Below are positions 42,804-51,565 of a DNA stretch of 64,000 nucleotides, one piece after another. The notes beneath the pieces are model-generated. The model was not told the DNA's origin. It saw only the letters and a list, made by a program, of their open reading frames with translations, and did not search any database. Source of the stretch: Virgibacillus sp. SK37 (GTDB taxonomy: Bacteria > Bacillota > Bacilli > Bacillales > Amphibacillaceae); NCBI RefSeq assembly GCF_000725285.1, contig NZ_CP007161.1:2890213-2954212 (forward strand). Reading direction: 5' to 3'. A program made the translations under genes and the position numbers. Positions within the stretch are counted from its first letter, which is position 1. Each line of letters starts with the position of its first letter.

Positions 42804-43033
42804 TTATGCATATGCTTAGCAACTTCTTGTGTGTCCTCGGCTGTTTTTTCCGACTCTCCTATTAATGTGCGATAGTTTTTTACTCCACTTCGATCATCTT
42901 CAACAATTAGATCACCCTGCTGGACATCGAGTGGAAGTTTTCCCATATCTATTTCTTTGGTTATCCTTTCATTTTCCTGATCTAGTAAAATCACTGTATC
43001 ACCTATAATATTATCAACGATATATTTTTTCAT
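42797..43033 (-). CDS. DUF3006 family protein
   Basis: This 78-aa protein has the DUF3006 pattern: KKYIVDNIIGDTVILLDQENERI, then LPLDVQQGDLIVED and a charged helical tail ending in His-rich MHKE. It is predicted to be a small OB/SH3-like barrel. Function unknown. The ATG has a strong GGAGGG. Confidence 0.8.
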   Translation of the reverse strand: MKKYIVDNIIGDTVILLDQENERITKEIDMGKLPLDVQQGDLIVEDDRSGVKNYRTLIGESEKTAEDTQEVAKHMHKE

Positions 43034-43218
43034 GCTTGTTCCTCCCTGAATAAAAGATTCTCTATTAATTGCTTTCCCAAATTTAAGTTGTATGAAACAA
43101 CAACCTACTTATGAACTAGGGACAGAAAGAATTATGATTGTGATCTTTTATCCAGTCAAAGGCAACTGGTCCTAACGGTGCCAAACTATCTTGCCTAGAG
43201 AGCAAAGGTCACTAACCT

Positions 43219-44658
43219 TTACTCTTTATCCAAAAAGTTTGAGATTCTTTCTACAAATAAGGAACGGTCATAGGATTGGTAGAGTCCACTTGCTAATTTG
43301 ACAGGATCCCCGAAGAAAAAACGTTCATATTGAATTTCACGCGTGCCAAATGCGCTCATGGAAACTTCCCAGGCAAGACGGAAAAGCTTCACCCGCGATA
43401 ACGCGTCATCAGCTTTTGACTGTAAATAATGATCTAAATCTTTCCTTATCTCAGAATCAAATGCTGCTTCTGTAGGAATGGAAATTAGCCCGCTCGCTCC
43501 TAATTGTTGGATAATCTCTGTGAAACGCGCATACGCTTTCGGGAAGATATTGCAGGCCACAGCAAGCGTAGCCTGGTCTGGTCGCATATATCCCCATTCA
43601 TCCAGTTCCGCTTCCGCTTCTGCTTTAAGAAGCAATGCTTTCAATGTCTCCAAAGCAATAATAATCTCTGTAGTTTTTTCCTGTACATGTTGATATTCGC
43701 CAATACAAATACTATTAATAATAGACTGAACAAGTCCCAGAATAAATTCCGTTTTTATAATCTGTCTGGATACAGCTTGATGTAAGGTAAAAGGCAAAAA
43801 AGAACTTGATGCCATAAATGTGTTTGAAACAGGAATATTATTGTAATAAAACACACGCTCCCATGGCACAAGCACCTGATCAAACACTACGACCATATCC
43901 ATCTCTTCATACCTTGAGCTTAGCGGATAATTAAATGCCGAATCTCCTCCGACAAATGACTCTCTGGCAATAAATCGAAGTCCTTTTGTGTTACTTGGAA
44001 TAGAAAAAGCGAATCCATTTGCTTTATCCTGAATGCCGCCAGCAGCTAATACAAGTATTTCATCTGTTATTCCACCTTGTGTTGCAAGTAATCTGGCTCC
44101 ATTTACTACCATTCCTTCATCGGTTTCTTTAATCACTTTTGCGGCTATTGGCTGCTCCGTATCTTCTATATAGAAAGTTTGTCGATTTACTTGTGGGCTA
44201 ATAAAGGTATGCGTCATGGAAATATCATTTTCCCGAGCGTATTCATAAAATCGAAGTAAATTTTCCGGGTAACAGTTCTCCTTATCCTCTAAAAATCTTG
44301 CCGATGATGCTAATGCCATTAGTACTGTATTCATATAATCAGGGCTTCTCCCCATCATGCCATTACTTGCTAGGGCCCATTGCTGAATCATCTTTCGTCT
44401 TTTTACTAAATCCTCTTTTGTCTTTGGCTGCAAATAAGACATCCCTACTCGCTCGCCCGTTAACGGGGAAGAATATGTCATGATATCCTTTAATTTGGGC
44501 ATAAATTGAAGATCATATAATGCCCCCTGGCTTTTTATAATTCCTCTGCAAGCCGGATGTTCAGAAACATTTCCTTTTACCTGAGTTCCATCGATCCAAA
44601 TCTCTGCCTGCATTTGATCTATCCGTTTCTTATACTCATTTCCTCTGATTGCCGGCAT
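43219..44658 (-). CDS. 4-hydroxyphenylacetate 3-hydroxylase (HpaB) family flavin monooxygenase
   Basis: This 479-aa member of the HpaB/acyl-CoA dehydrogenase-fold monooxygenases starts GNEYKKRIDQMQAEIWIDGTQVKGNVSEHP, the usual N-terminus, and has VNRQTFYIEDTEQPIAAKVIKETDEGMVVNGARLLATQGGITDE near 155-200 and DQVLVPWERVFYYNN near 270. HpaB enzymes hydroxylate phenols with FADH2 from a separate reductase (HpaC); no reductase gene is near. The open frame extends 130 codons further upstream with non-coding-like content, so I start at the ATG at 44658, after GGGGTGGG. Confidence 0.85.
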   Translation of the reverse strand: MPAIRGNEYKKRIDQMQAEIWIDGTQVKGNVSEHPACRGIIKSQGALYDLQFMPKLKDIMTYSSPLTGERVGMSYLQPKTKEDLVKRRKMIQQWALASNGMMGRSPDYMNTVLMALASSARFLEDKENCYPENLLRFYEYARENDISMTHTFISPQVNRQTFYIEDTEQPIAAKVIKETDEGMVVNGARLLATQGGITDEILVLAAGGIQDKANGFAFSIPSNTKGLRFIARESFVGGDSAFNYPLSSRYEEMDMVVVFDQVLVPWERVFYYNNIPVSNTFMASSSFLPFTLHQAVSRQIIKTEFILGLVQSIINSICIGEYQHVQEKTTEIIIALETLKALLLKAEAEAELDEWGYMRPDQATLAVACNIFPKAYARFTEIIQQLGASGLISIPTEAAFDSEIRKDLDHYLQSKADDALSRVKLFRLAWEVSMSAFGTREIQYERFFFGDPVKLASGLYQSYDRSLFVERISNFLDKE

Positions 44659-44881
44659 ACACCCACCCCTGACTTTTTGTAACTGTTGTCGTGATTCTCT
44701 TGCAATGATAATTGAACTTTCCTTATTATTTATTTTATTTATCGAGCCCAAATGCGTTACTAATTTTCTTATTTCAATACAAGCTGTTACCCGTCCCCTA
44801 TACCTTCTACTTGCTTTTCCCCATTGAACGAGTAGACTTAAAAGAGAATAATTAACAACCTTTTTGACAGGAGTATACCAA

Positions 44882-46615
44882 ATGGAAAACACCAGACCGA
44901 CTAGCATCAAACCCTTTTTCTCTCTTATTTTTTCTACCGGATTGCCTAAGCTGCTATTGAGCATTGGGCTTTTGACAAGTATCATTACAACTCTCGCTGG
45001 CTTAGTTGTTCCTTTATTAACTAAAAATCTTGTTGATAACTTCTCCACAGCAACACTAAGTACTCCACTAATAATCGCAATTGCGATCGCTTTTATTTTT
45101 CAAGCTATCATGAACGGGGTATCTATTTATGCATTATCTGCGGTAGGTCAGCATGTTGTTGCAAAACTTCGTGAAAGGATGTGGCTGAAGCTCATTCGTT
45201 TGCCAATTCGCTTTTTTGATACGACATCAAGCGGGAAAACAGTCAGCCGTGTAGTCAATGATACGAACGTGGTTCGCGATTTAATATCTGATCAATTCCC
45301 ACAATTCATAACTGGAATCGTTTCTATCATTGGGGCAATCACCATTCTGCTTATCATGGATTGGAAGATGACACTAGTAATGCTTGTAAGTGTTCCATTC
45401 ATCGTTTTAATTCTTTTACCACTTGGAAGACAAATGGGAAAAATCTCCCGAAGCCTGCAGGATGAAACAGCTATTTTTACTGGTGATGTGCAACAGACGC
45501 TTAGTGAAATTCGCTTAATGAAAGCATCCAACGCAGAGAAATCAGAAGCGACGAAAGGAAAACTAGGAATTAAGAAACTTTTAAACCTTGGCTTGAAGGA
45601 AGCTAAAATCTACGCACTTATTGCTCCAATAATGTATTTCGTCATGATGGTGGTTATCGTCATGATTATTTCCTATGGCGGTATGCGCGTAGCAAGCGGG
45701 AGTATGTCCACAGGTTCTTTGGTCGCGTTTTTACTCTATCTGTTTCAAATTATTATGCCTGTCACCACATTTGCGATGTTCTTTACACAACTGCAAAAAG
45801 CAAAAGGAGCGACAGAGCGCATTATTGAAATTCTGGATCAACAATTAGAAAAAGGACAGGAGGGCATGGTCCGAGATATTACAGGTGAAAGTGTGCATGT
45901 GAGACATGTATCTTTTGCTTATGGTAATGAAGAAAAAGTGTTGGAGGATGTGACATTTTCAGCAGCTCCAGGTGAAATGGTTGCCTTTGCCGGACCAAGT
46001 GGCGGTGGAAAAACTACTTTGTTCGGTATGCTTGAGCGTTACTATATTCCAGATACGGGAGAAATTTTGATAGGTGATATACCCATTCAGGAGATGTCGC
46101 TTACATCCTGGCGGCAGCAAATTGGCTATGTTTCTCAGGATAGTCCGATGATGGCTGGAACGATTAGGGAAAATCTTTGTTATGGACTGGAAGAAAAACA
46201 GATTCCTGATGACCAACTTTGGGCGGTTGCTAAGATGGCATATGCATCACAGTTTATCCAAGAATTTCCGCAAGGGTTGGATACAGAAGTTGGTGAACGT
46301 GGCATTAAGCTTTCCGGAGGGCAACGACAACGTATCGCTATTGCCCGTGCTTTTCTAAGAGATCCGAAAATTCTAATGATGGACGAGGCGACAGCCAGTC
46401 TTGACAGTCAATCGGAAGGTATTGTACAGCAAGCATTAAGCCGATTAATGGAGGGGAGAACTACCTTTATAATCGCTCATAGGCTCTCGACGATTGTCGA
46501 TGCAGATAAAATCGTGTTCATTGAAAAGGGGAAGGTTACCGGAATGGGAACTCATCAGGAATTAATCAAGCAACATGCCCTCTATCGTGAATTTGCTGAG
46601 CAACAATTAACCTAA
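44882..46615 (+). CDS. bmrA: Multidrug ABC exporter (half transporter), BmrA-like
   Basis: This roughly 577-aa half-transporter has a six-helix membrane domain (about 20-305) fused to an ATPase domain: Walker A GPSGGGKTT near residue 370, Q-loop YVSQDSPMMAGTIRENLCYGLE, signature LSGGQRQR near 478, Walker B ILMMDEA and the H-loop AHRLS. Similarity to B. subtilis BmrA runs the whole length, including GMRVASGSMSTGSLVAFLLYLFQIIMP. It exports hydrophobic drugs as a homodimer. The ATG at 44882 follows AGGAG by 8 bases. It is divergent from the HpaB-like gene. Confidence 0.9.
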   Translation: MENTRPTSIKPFFSLIFSTGLPKLLLSIGLLTSIITTLAGLVVPLLTKNLVDNFSTATLSTPLIIAIAIAFIFQAIMNGVSIYALSAVGQHVVAKLRERMWLKLIRLPIRFFDTTSSGKTVSRVVNDTNVVRDLISDQFPQFITGIVSIIGAITILLIMDWKMTLVMLVSVPFIVLILLPLGRQMGKISRSLQDETAIFTGDVQQTLSEIRLMKASNAEKSEATKGKLGIKKLLNLGLKEAKIYALIAPIMYFVMMVVIVMIISYGGMRVASGSMSTGSLVAFLLYLFQIIMPVTTFAMFFTQLQKAKGATERIIEILDQQLEKGQEGMVRDITGESVHVRHVSFAYGNEEKVLEDVTFSAAPGEMVAFAGPSGGGKTTLFGMLERYYIPDTGEILIGDIPIQEMSLTSWRQQIGYVSQDSPMMAGTIRENLCYGLEEKQIPDDQLWAVAKMAYASQFIQEFPQGLDTEVGERGIKLSGGQRQRIAIARAFLRDPKILMMDEATASLDSQSEGIVQQALSRLMEGRTTFIIAHRLSTIVDADKIVFIEKGKVTGMGTHQELIKQHALYREFAEQQLT

Positions 46616-46621
46616 GAACGA

Positions 46622-46668
46622 TAAAGAAGCTCTGCTGTTCCAATTAATCGGACAGTAGAGCTTTTTTT
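46622..46668. terminator. Bidirectional terminator after bmrA
   Basis: AAGCTCTGCTGTTC and GGACAGTAGAGCTT form an imperfect stem followed by TTTTTTTA on the plus strand, between converging genes. Confidence 0.85.
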
Positions 46669-47167
46669 ATTTTAATAAATCGGTGAGAAATCCACCACTT
46701 CCCGTACTCTTTGTTAAAAAATCCATTCCATAATAGGAAGCAAAGCCCATAATAAGTGTCCATGCCACAACACTAATGGTCATCCAAACAGCTATCTGTG
46801 TTTTGGAACCACCAAAACCCATCGCTAAAATGGCACCAAGATGACTTCCGGTAATAAATGGAGCTACTAATGCAAGACCAGGAAGACCGTATTTCTTCCA
46901 TACCCCTGCTGCGCGTTTTTCCTTCTTCTCGGAAACATGCTCCCCGTTTTGGATCTTCTTTTCTTTTCGACGATGCAACCATGCTTTTACCTTGTCTGTT
47001 AATAGAATCAATAAATAGATTGTTAGTATATTTCCACTGAATGCCAAAATGGTAACCGGTAGAGCATCTAAACCTGCGGCTACACCAATTGGAATGACAC
47101 CCACCACTTCAAAAAACGGTGTCGCCCCTAGCAAGAAAATAACAAGATAAGCTACATAAATACTCAT
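46667..47167 (-). CDS. Small multidrug export family membrane protein
   Basis: This 166-aa membrane protein matches the COG2426/Sm_multidrug_ex family: FLLGATPFFEVVGVIPIGVAAGLDALPVTILAFSGN at residues 11-46, a basic cytoplasmic loop (WLHRRKEKKIQNGEHVSEKKEKRAAG), then YGLPGLALVAPFITGSHLGAILAMGFGG. Five to six membrane spans. The family name rests on little evidence. GGGGGAG precedes the ATG. Confidence 0.8.
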   Translation of the reverse strand: MSIYVAYLVIFLLGATPFFEVVGVIPIGVAAGLDALPVTILAFSGNILTIYLLILLTDKVKAWLHRRKEKKIQNGEHVSEKKEKRAAGVWKKYGLPGLALVAPFITGSHLGAILAMGFGGSKTQIAVWMTISVVAWTLIMGFASYYGMDFLTKSTGSGGFLTDLLK

Positions 47168-47216
47168 TTTATTCTCCCCCTCTACCTCACATACTTCTCA
47201 CTTCAAAATAAAAGCC

Positions 47217-47249
47217 TCCGAACACAGAAGAAAAATGTGTTCGGAGGGA
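47217..47249 (-). terminator. Terminator of the aldehyde dehydrogenase gene
   Basis: TCCGAACACA and TGTGTTCGGA form a 10-bp stem followed on the minus strand by GGCTTTTATTTT, about 50 bp after the aldA-like stop. Confidence 0.85.
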
Positions 47250-47297
47250 TGTGCTACTAAATCAATACTGTCGGCCATTTCCCACATTCAACATATA

Positions 47298-48752
47298 TTA
47301 GCTTTTATCTTTATTATACTGCATATAAACAACCTGAGTAACAAGGAAGTCTTCAACACCATGCTTCCCGTCTGTGCCTCCAAGACCTGACTTACGCATA
47401 CCTGCATGATAACCTTGTACTGCTTCAAAGTTTTCGCGGTTTACGTACGTTTCACCGAATTTCAGCTCGTTAATCACACGCATGGCTTCATTCATGTCAT
47501 CCGTATAAACAGAAGAAGATAGTCCATACACCGTGTCATTACCTTTTTGAATTGCTTCATCCAGCGTTTTAAACGTATCAATAGGAATTACTGGACCAAA
47601 AATCTCATCCTGCATAATAGCTGATTGATGGTCTACATTTGTTAGAATGGTTGGCTTATAGAAATAACCCTTTTCGCTTTCTGCACGTTCACCACCAGTG
47701 ACTACCTTTGCACCATCTTCTTTTGCTTGCTCTACCATGGAGGATACAGCTTCCAGACGATCTTTACTAATTAAAGGACCTACATCTGCATCTTTATTTT
47801 TTCGAGGATCGCCAATGGTTTTATTTTCGAAGCTTTCTTTCAGCTTGCTCACAAACGTGTCGGCAATATCTTCATGGACATATACACGCTCTGCATTGGT
47901 ACATGCTTGTCCATTATTTGCTAACCGTGATGTTACAACATTCTCAATTGCTACCTCAAGATCAGCATGCTTCGTCACAATCGCCGGAGCCTTTCCACCT
48001 AGCTCGAGATTGACTTTTGTAATGTTTTGCGCAGCAGCCTCCATTATTTTTGTTCCAGCAGGGATACTTCCTGTCATAGAAACCATCGCAACTTTTTCAT
48101 GCCTTGTCAGTGCATCACCGACTTCTGAGCCAGTTCCTGTTACAACATTATAAACACCTTTAGGAATGTCATCCATGCTATCAACAATTTCAGTGAAGGC
48201 CATTGCCGTATTTGGTGTTTTTTGGCTTGGTTTTAACACAATTGTACAGCCTGTGACGAGTGCTGTGGCTACTTTCCTGGCGAGAATGAATACTGGGAAA
48301 TTCCATGGAACGATTCCCGCAATGACGCCAATTGGCTTTTTATAAATATAAATGTTTTCATTTGGACGATCACTTGGAACAATTTCTCCTTCTATTCTGC
48401 GTGCCCATTCGGACATATACTGAAAATAATCAATGGCCAGATCTACTTCGCCCTGTGCCAGCTCATAATCTTTTCCTTGCTCCTCCTGTAACAATTCAAT
48501 AAAGGTTTCCCGCTTTTCTTGAATTGCTTCTCCTAATTTACGGACGATTTTCCCGCGTTCAATGTTAGGGGTAAGCTCCCACGATTTTTGTGCTTCAAAT
48601 GCCGCCTCAACTGCTCGATTAACATCTTCATTTGTTCCTCGTTGAGCTTGTGAAATTACTTCCTCTGTAGCAGGATTAATAATATCCAGCCAGTCGTTTC
48701 CTGTAGAGTCCGTATATTCTCCATTAATGTATAAATGATGTCTTTTCATCAT
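47298..48752 (-). CDS. aldA: Aldehyde dehydrogenase, AldA (lactaldehyde/glycolaldehyde) type
   Basis: This 484-aa NAD-dependent aldehyde dehydrogenase has the catalytic glutamate in LELGGKAP (about 247), the catalytic cysteine in NNGQACTNAERVY (about 282) and GYFYKPTILTNV. The C-terminal FGETYVNRENFEAVQGYHAGMRKSGLGG closely matches what I remember of E. coli AldA, which oxidises L-lactaldehyde and glycolaldehyde. Substrate choice is inferred from that similarity. The ATG follows GGAGGAG. The gene is monocistronic. Confidence 0.85.
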   Translation of the reverse strand: MMKRHHLYINGEYTDSTGNDWLDIINPATEEVISQAQRGTNEDVNRAVEAAFEAQKSWELTPNIERGKIVRKLGEAIQEKRETFIELLQEEQGKDYELAQGEVDLAIDYFQYMSEWARRIEGEIVPSDRPNENIYIYKKPIGVIAGIVPWNFPVFILARKVATALVTGCTIVLKPSQKTPNTAMAFTEIVDSMDDIPKGVYNVVTGTGSEVGDALTRHEKVAMVSMTGSIPAGTKIMEAAAQNITKVNLELGGKAPAIVTKHADLEVAIENVVTSRLANNGQACTNAERVYVHEDIADTFVSKLKESFENKTIGDPRKNKDADVGPLISKDRLEAVSSMVEQAKEDGAKVVTGGERAESEKGYFYKPTILTNVDHQSAIMQDEIFGPVIPIDTFKTLDEAIQKGNDTVYGLSSSVYTDDMNEAMRVINELKFGETYVNRENFEAVQGYHAGMRKSGLGGTDGKHGVEDFLVTQVVYMQYNKDKS

Positions 48753-48872
48753 CTAGCTCCTCCTTCACCCTATTTAAGTGGTTTGTTGTCTATTAATGCT
48801 ATTCCACTTAAAAAAAGGAGTTAAACAAGAGAGGTGCTATGGCAAATGTTATTTAATACATTCCTAGTAAGC

Positions 48873-48918
48873 AAAAAGACGGTTCTCCTGCCCCATTTGG
48901 GTCAAGAGAACCGTCCCC
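48873..48918 (-). terminator. Terminator of the chemotaxis receptor gene, repeat-like
   Basis: GACGGTTCTC and GAGAACCGTC form the stem, with TTTTTGC on the minus strand after it, 11 bp past the receptor stop. The GGGGACGGTTCTC words resemble the dyad at 57372-57413, suggesting both derive from a dispersed repeat. Confidence 0.75.
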
Positions 48919-48928
48919 TCGGTCCATT

Positions 48929-51031
48929 TTATTCTACTTTAAAACGATTAACTACTTCCTGTAGCTCATTCGCGATTTTATCCATTCGCTCTGTGGAAGA
49001 AGCTACTTGATGCATTTGTGTCTGTTGTTCTGCAGCAGAAGCACTTACTTCCTCTGCAGATGCGGCTGTTTCCTGAGATATAGCTGATACGCTTTGAATT
49101 GCAGCCATTGCCTGTTCTTTATAGTCCATCATATCCGTAAGCTTTTCGGCCAATTGATTCACAGATTGGCCAAGCTGTTTGGCCATTTCCGCGTTCTTAT
49201 TGAAAGCTTCCTCTGTATTAGAAACAGAATGATTATTTTGCTCCATTAATTTTCCATTTTCAGCAATTAATGCAACGGTCTGTTCCGACTCATTTAAAAT
49301 CTCTTGAACAGTCTCTTGGATCACCTTCGTTTCATTACTGGATTCCTCTGCAAGCTTGCGAACTTCCTCAGCAACAACAGCAAATCCTTTGCCATGTTCA
49401 CCCGCACGTGCTGCCTCAATACTAGCATTCAATGCAAGTAAATTTGTTTGTGCTGTAATACCATGAATGGTCTCGATTACTTTATCAATAGCTGCAATCC
49501 GGCTGGTCAAAGACTGAATTTGCTGCTGAACCTTTTTATTCATATCATTGGTAGCCTCGTTGTGCTCACGCAATTGTGTTACTTGCTTAATGCCTTGGCT
49601 AGTAGACTCTTTAGCATTGATGGAGAACTGGTCCATTTCCCTCGACAAATAAGATAACACATCAATTTGTGTTGATAAATCAGCCATTTGTTGATTTGTA
49701 TTCTCTGCATCAGCAGATTGCTGCGATGCACCCTGTGCAATCTCATCTACTGCAAGCGCCACCTCTTCACTGGCAGCCGTTACTTCATTTACTGTACGTG
49801 AAACATCTGTGGATGATTCATTTAAATTTGTGGATGACTCCTTGACGACTTGAATGACTTTACTAGTTTCACTTAGCATATCATTAAATGCCAATGCGAC
49901 TGCACCAATTTCGTCTTTACGAATTTTTCCTGGGTCAACTCTTTTCGTTAGATCTCCTGAGGCTGCTGTTTCCATGGATTCATATAAAAATCTTAATGGG
50001 CGTAAATTACGATGGATGAACATGGAAGAAGCTCCAGCCATAAGTAAAATCATTGCTGCACCGGCAATAATTGTAATTAACGCAAAATCTGTAAATGTCT
50101 TGACAATGGTTGATCTACTAATAACTGTCTGGATCGCCCAAACTTCATCAATCCCCTCTAGCTTAACTGGAGCAAACGCATTAAATGCCTTTTCCTGCAG
50201 TTGTTTAGAATCGACATACGTATTTGTTACATTTCCAGCCATTAATCCCTCTTTAAGGGGCGCCCAGTCTAAAGCCTCCGCCATATTAGAGCCGGTCAAT
50301 TTCTGATTAATGCTGTTGGCAACAACTAATCCTTGATCCGTAATAATGGAGGAATATCCTCCGTCTGGTTGCATCTCTTTGACCAACTCATCTAAAAATC
50401 CCATATCAAAATGTGCAGAGATTACTCCGAGGAATTGATCATCCTTTGAAATTAATGGAATAGCAATAGAAGAAGCAGATCTTGTCTCATCTCCCATTTT
50501 ATATGATATAGGTTCAGTTAAAACAGACCTTTTTTCCTTCTTAGGAATCAAATACCAATCGCCATCGCCTGCTTTATCTAATCCGGAGGCAGGGTTTGTA
50601 TAAACCTCTCCCTTCACTTTAGAAGCATAAGGGATAAAGCGATCTTGTTGATCTACCAAATTGAAATCAATGGAATCTTTCTCTGGTAATACCCCCTCTT
50701 CCAAAACAGTTGCGATCCCAGAAATGGAAGGATTGTTCATCAGTACATTTTCCATCATCGATAGGACACCATCAGCTGTTATGGTGTTGTCATTATAAGT
50801 TCCTTCGACTACAATTTTCATTGTATCCAATGTCTTCTTTGTTTGATTCAAATTATCACTTAAATTCGCAGCATAATATCTCGTATGCTCATTTGCAAAG
50901 TTCTCCCCATCTTCTACCGCTTTGGTGTGCAGAATGCTGCTGGAAATGGTTGCATAAGCAATGAACAACACGAGAAATAAGCCGATAATAAGTCCTGATA
51001 ATCTCCATGAAATACTATTTCTTTTCTTCAT
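48929..51031 (-). CDS. Methyl-accepting chemotaxis protein with dCache sensor
   Basis: This 700-aa transmembrane receptor has a first membrane helix (about 12-34), an extracellular double-Cache region (about 40-300, with [38 protein letters not shown]), a second helix (about 315-337), a HAMP domain (338-392) and a cytoplasmic signalling domain with the hairpin [50 protein letters not shown]. dCache receptors bind amino acids or organic acids; the ligand is unknown. A sigma-D -10 box lies 55 bp upstream. It sits between aldA and the sialidase but is transcribed alone. Confidence 0.93.
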   Translation of the reverse strand: MKKRNSISWRLSGLIIGLFLVLFIAYATISSSILHTKAVEDGENFANEHTRYYAANLSDNLNQTKKTLDTMKIVVEGTYNDNTITADGVLSMMENVLMNNPSISGIATVLEEGVLPEKDSIDFNLVDQQDRFIPYASKVKGEVYTNPASGLDKAGDGDWYLIPKKEKRSVLTEPISYKMGDETRSASSIAIPLISKDDQFLGVISAHFDMGFLDELVKEMQPDGGYSSIITDQGLVVANSINQKLTGSNMAEALDWAPLKEGLMAGNVTNTYVDSKQLQEKAFNAFAPVKLEGIDEVWAIQTVISRSTIVKTFTDFALITIIAGAAMILLMAGASSMFIHRNLRPLRFLYESMETAASGDLTKRVDPGKIRKDEIGAVALAFNDMLSETSKVIQVVKESSTNLNESSTDVSRTVNEVTAASEEVALAVDEIAQGASQQSADAENTNQQMADLSTQIDVLSYLSREMDQFSINAKESTSQGIKQVTQLREHNEATNDMNKKVQQQIQSLTSRIAAIDKVIETIHGITAQTNLLALNASIEAARAGEHGKGFAVVAEEVRKLAEESSNETKVIQETVQEILNESEQTVALIAENGKLMEQNNHSVSNTEEAFNKNAEMAKQLGQSVNQLAEKLTDMMDYKEQAMAAIQSVSAISQETAASAEEVSASAAEQQTQMHQVASSTERMDKIANELQEVVNRFKVE

Positions 51032-51085
51032 AATTAAGTCCTTTCTTTCCTGTTGTCTAGTAAATAAGTACTAGTTACCATAATG

Positions 51086-51093
51086 TTATCGGC
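51086..51093 (-). promoter_or_regulatory. Sigma-D type -10 box before the chemotaxis receptor
   Basis: GCCGATAA on the minus strand is the motility sigma factor -10 element, 55 bp before the receptor ATG. The -35 at 15-bp distance reads TCAT, a poor TAAA match. The same octamer precedes yjfB. Confidence 0.6.
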
Positions 51094-51263
51094 GGGGATG
51101 GAAGAAATATGAAGGATATTGAATAGAGTTCTAACAAAATAGTGATATATAGCTATATTCAATTACTACAACTTTAATGGAGCTGTTGCAATTGTTGGAG
51201 TATAAACTAAAATCGTACACTATACATAGTTGGAGGAAATTGTGAACTAGAGAAAAAAACTAA

Positions 51264-51333
51264 CGGCAGCAAGGAAAGGGAGAGTCCGCCGCACAATAGA
51301 TTAATCGGCTGCAGAGCGAAGTAATCCGCCGCA
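51264..51333. repeat. GC-rich array with 20-bp period
   Basis: GGCAGCA (51264), CCGCCGCA (51286), CGGCTGCA (51306) and CCGCCGCA (51326) recur every 20-22 bp in AT-rich surroundings. TCCGCCGCA repeats exactly at a 40-bp distance. The spacing is like that of the TTTGAGA array at 11637 although the words differ. Confidence 0.55.
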
Positions 51334-51486
51334 GATATTCAGGGACTAGCTATATCTGCTTACCATACACTACTTTCTAAAATAGCATCTACAAACAAGC
51401 TAGTTCGCAGCTTATCCATTTTCCAAAACATTGAATAACCTCAACATTTATATTAGAACCAATTTGTTTAGCGAAATAGGGAATGC

Positions 51487-51518
51487 AAAAGACCTCTATT
51501 AAAGCATAGAGGTCTTTC
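51487..51518 (-). terminator. Terminator of the sialidase gene
   Basis: AAAGACCTCTA and TAGAGGTCTTT form an 11-bp stem followed by TTTT on the minus strand, about 48 bp after the sialidase stop. Confidence 0.9.
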
Positions 51519-51565
51519 CAACAAATTGAATATTATTTTCCAGACAAATATCTTCCCTATTCAAA

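Larger units (their letters stand above)
51032..51565. other. Intergenic region with repeats between sialidase and receptor genes
   Basis: From right to left it contains the sialidase terminator (51487-51518), a dispersed repeat segment (51405-51465) related to 59435-59490, a GC-rich array of GGCAGCA/CCGCCGCA words with a 20-bp period (51264-51333), and the receptor promoter region. No coding potential is apparent. Confidence 0.55.

Noticed and set aside
44659-45048. 130-codon N-terminal extension of the HpaB-like protein
   Set aside because: It overlaps the divergent bmrA gene and its promoter, has a protein-unlike composition, and family proteins begin at the ATG at 44658.
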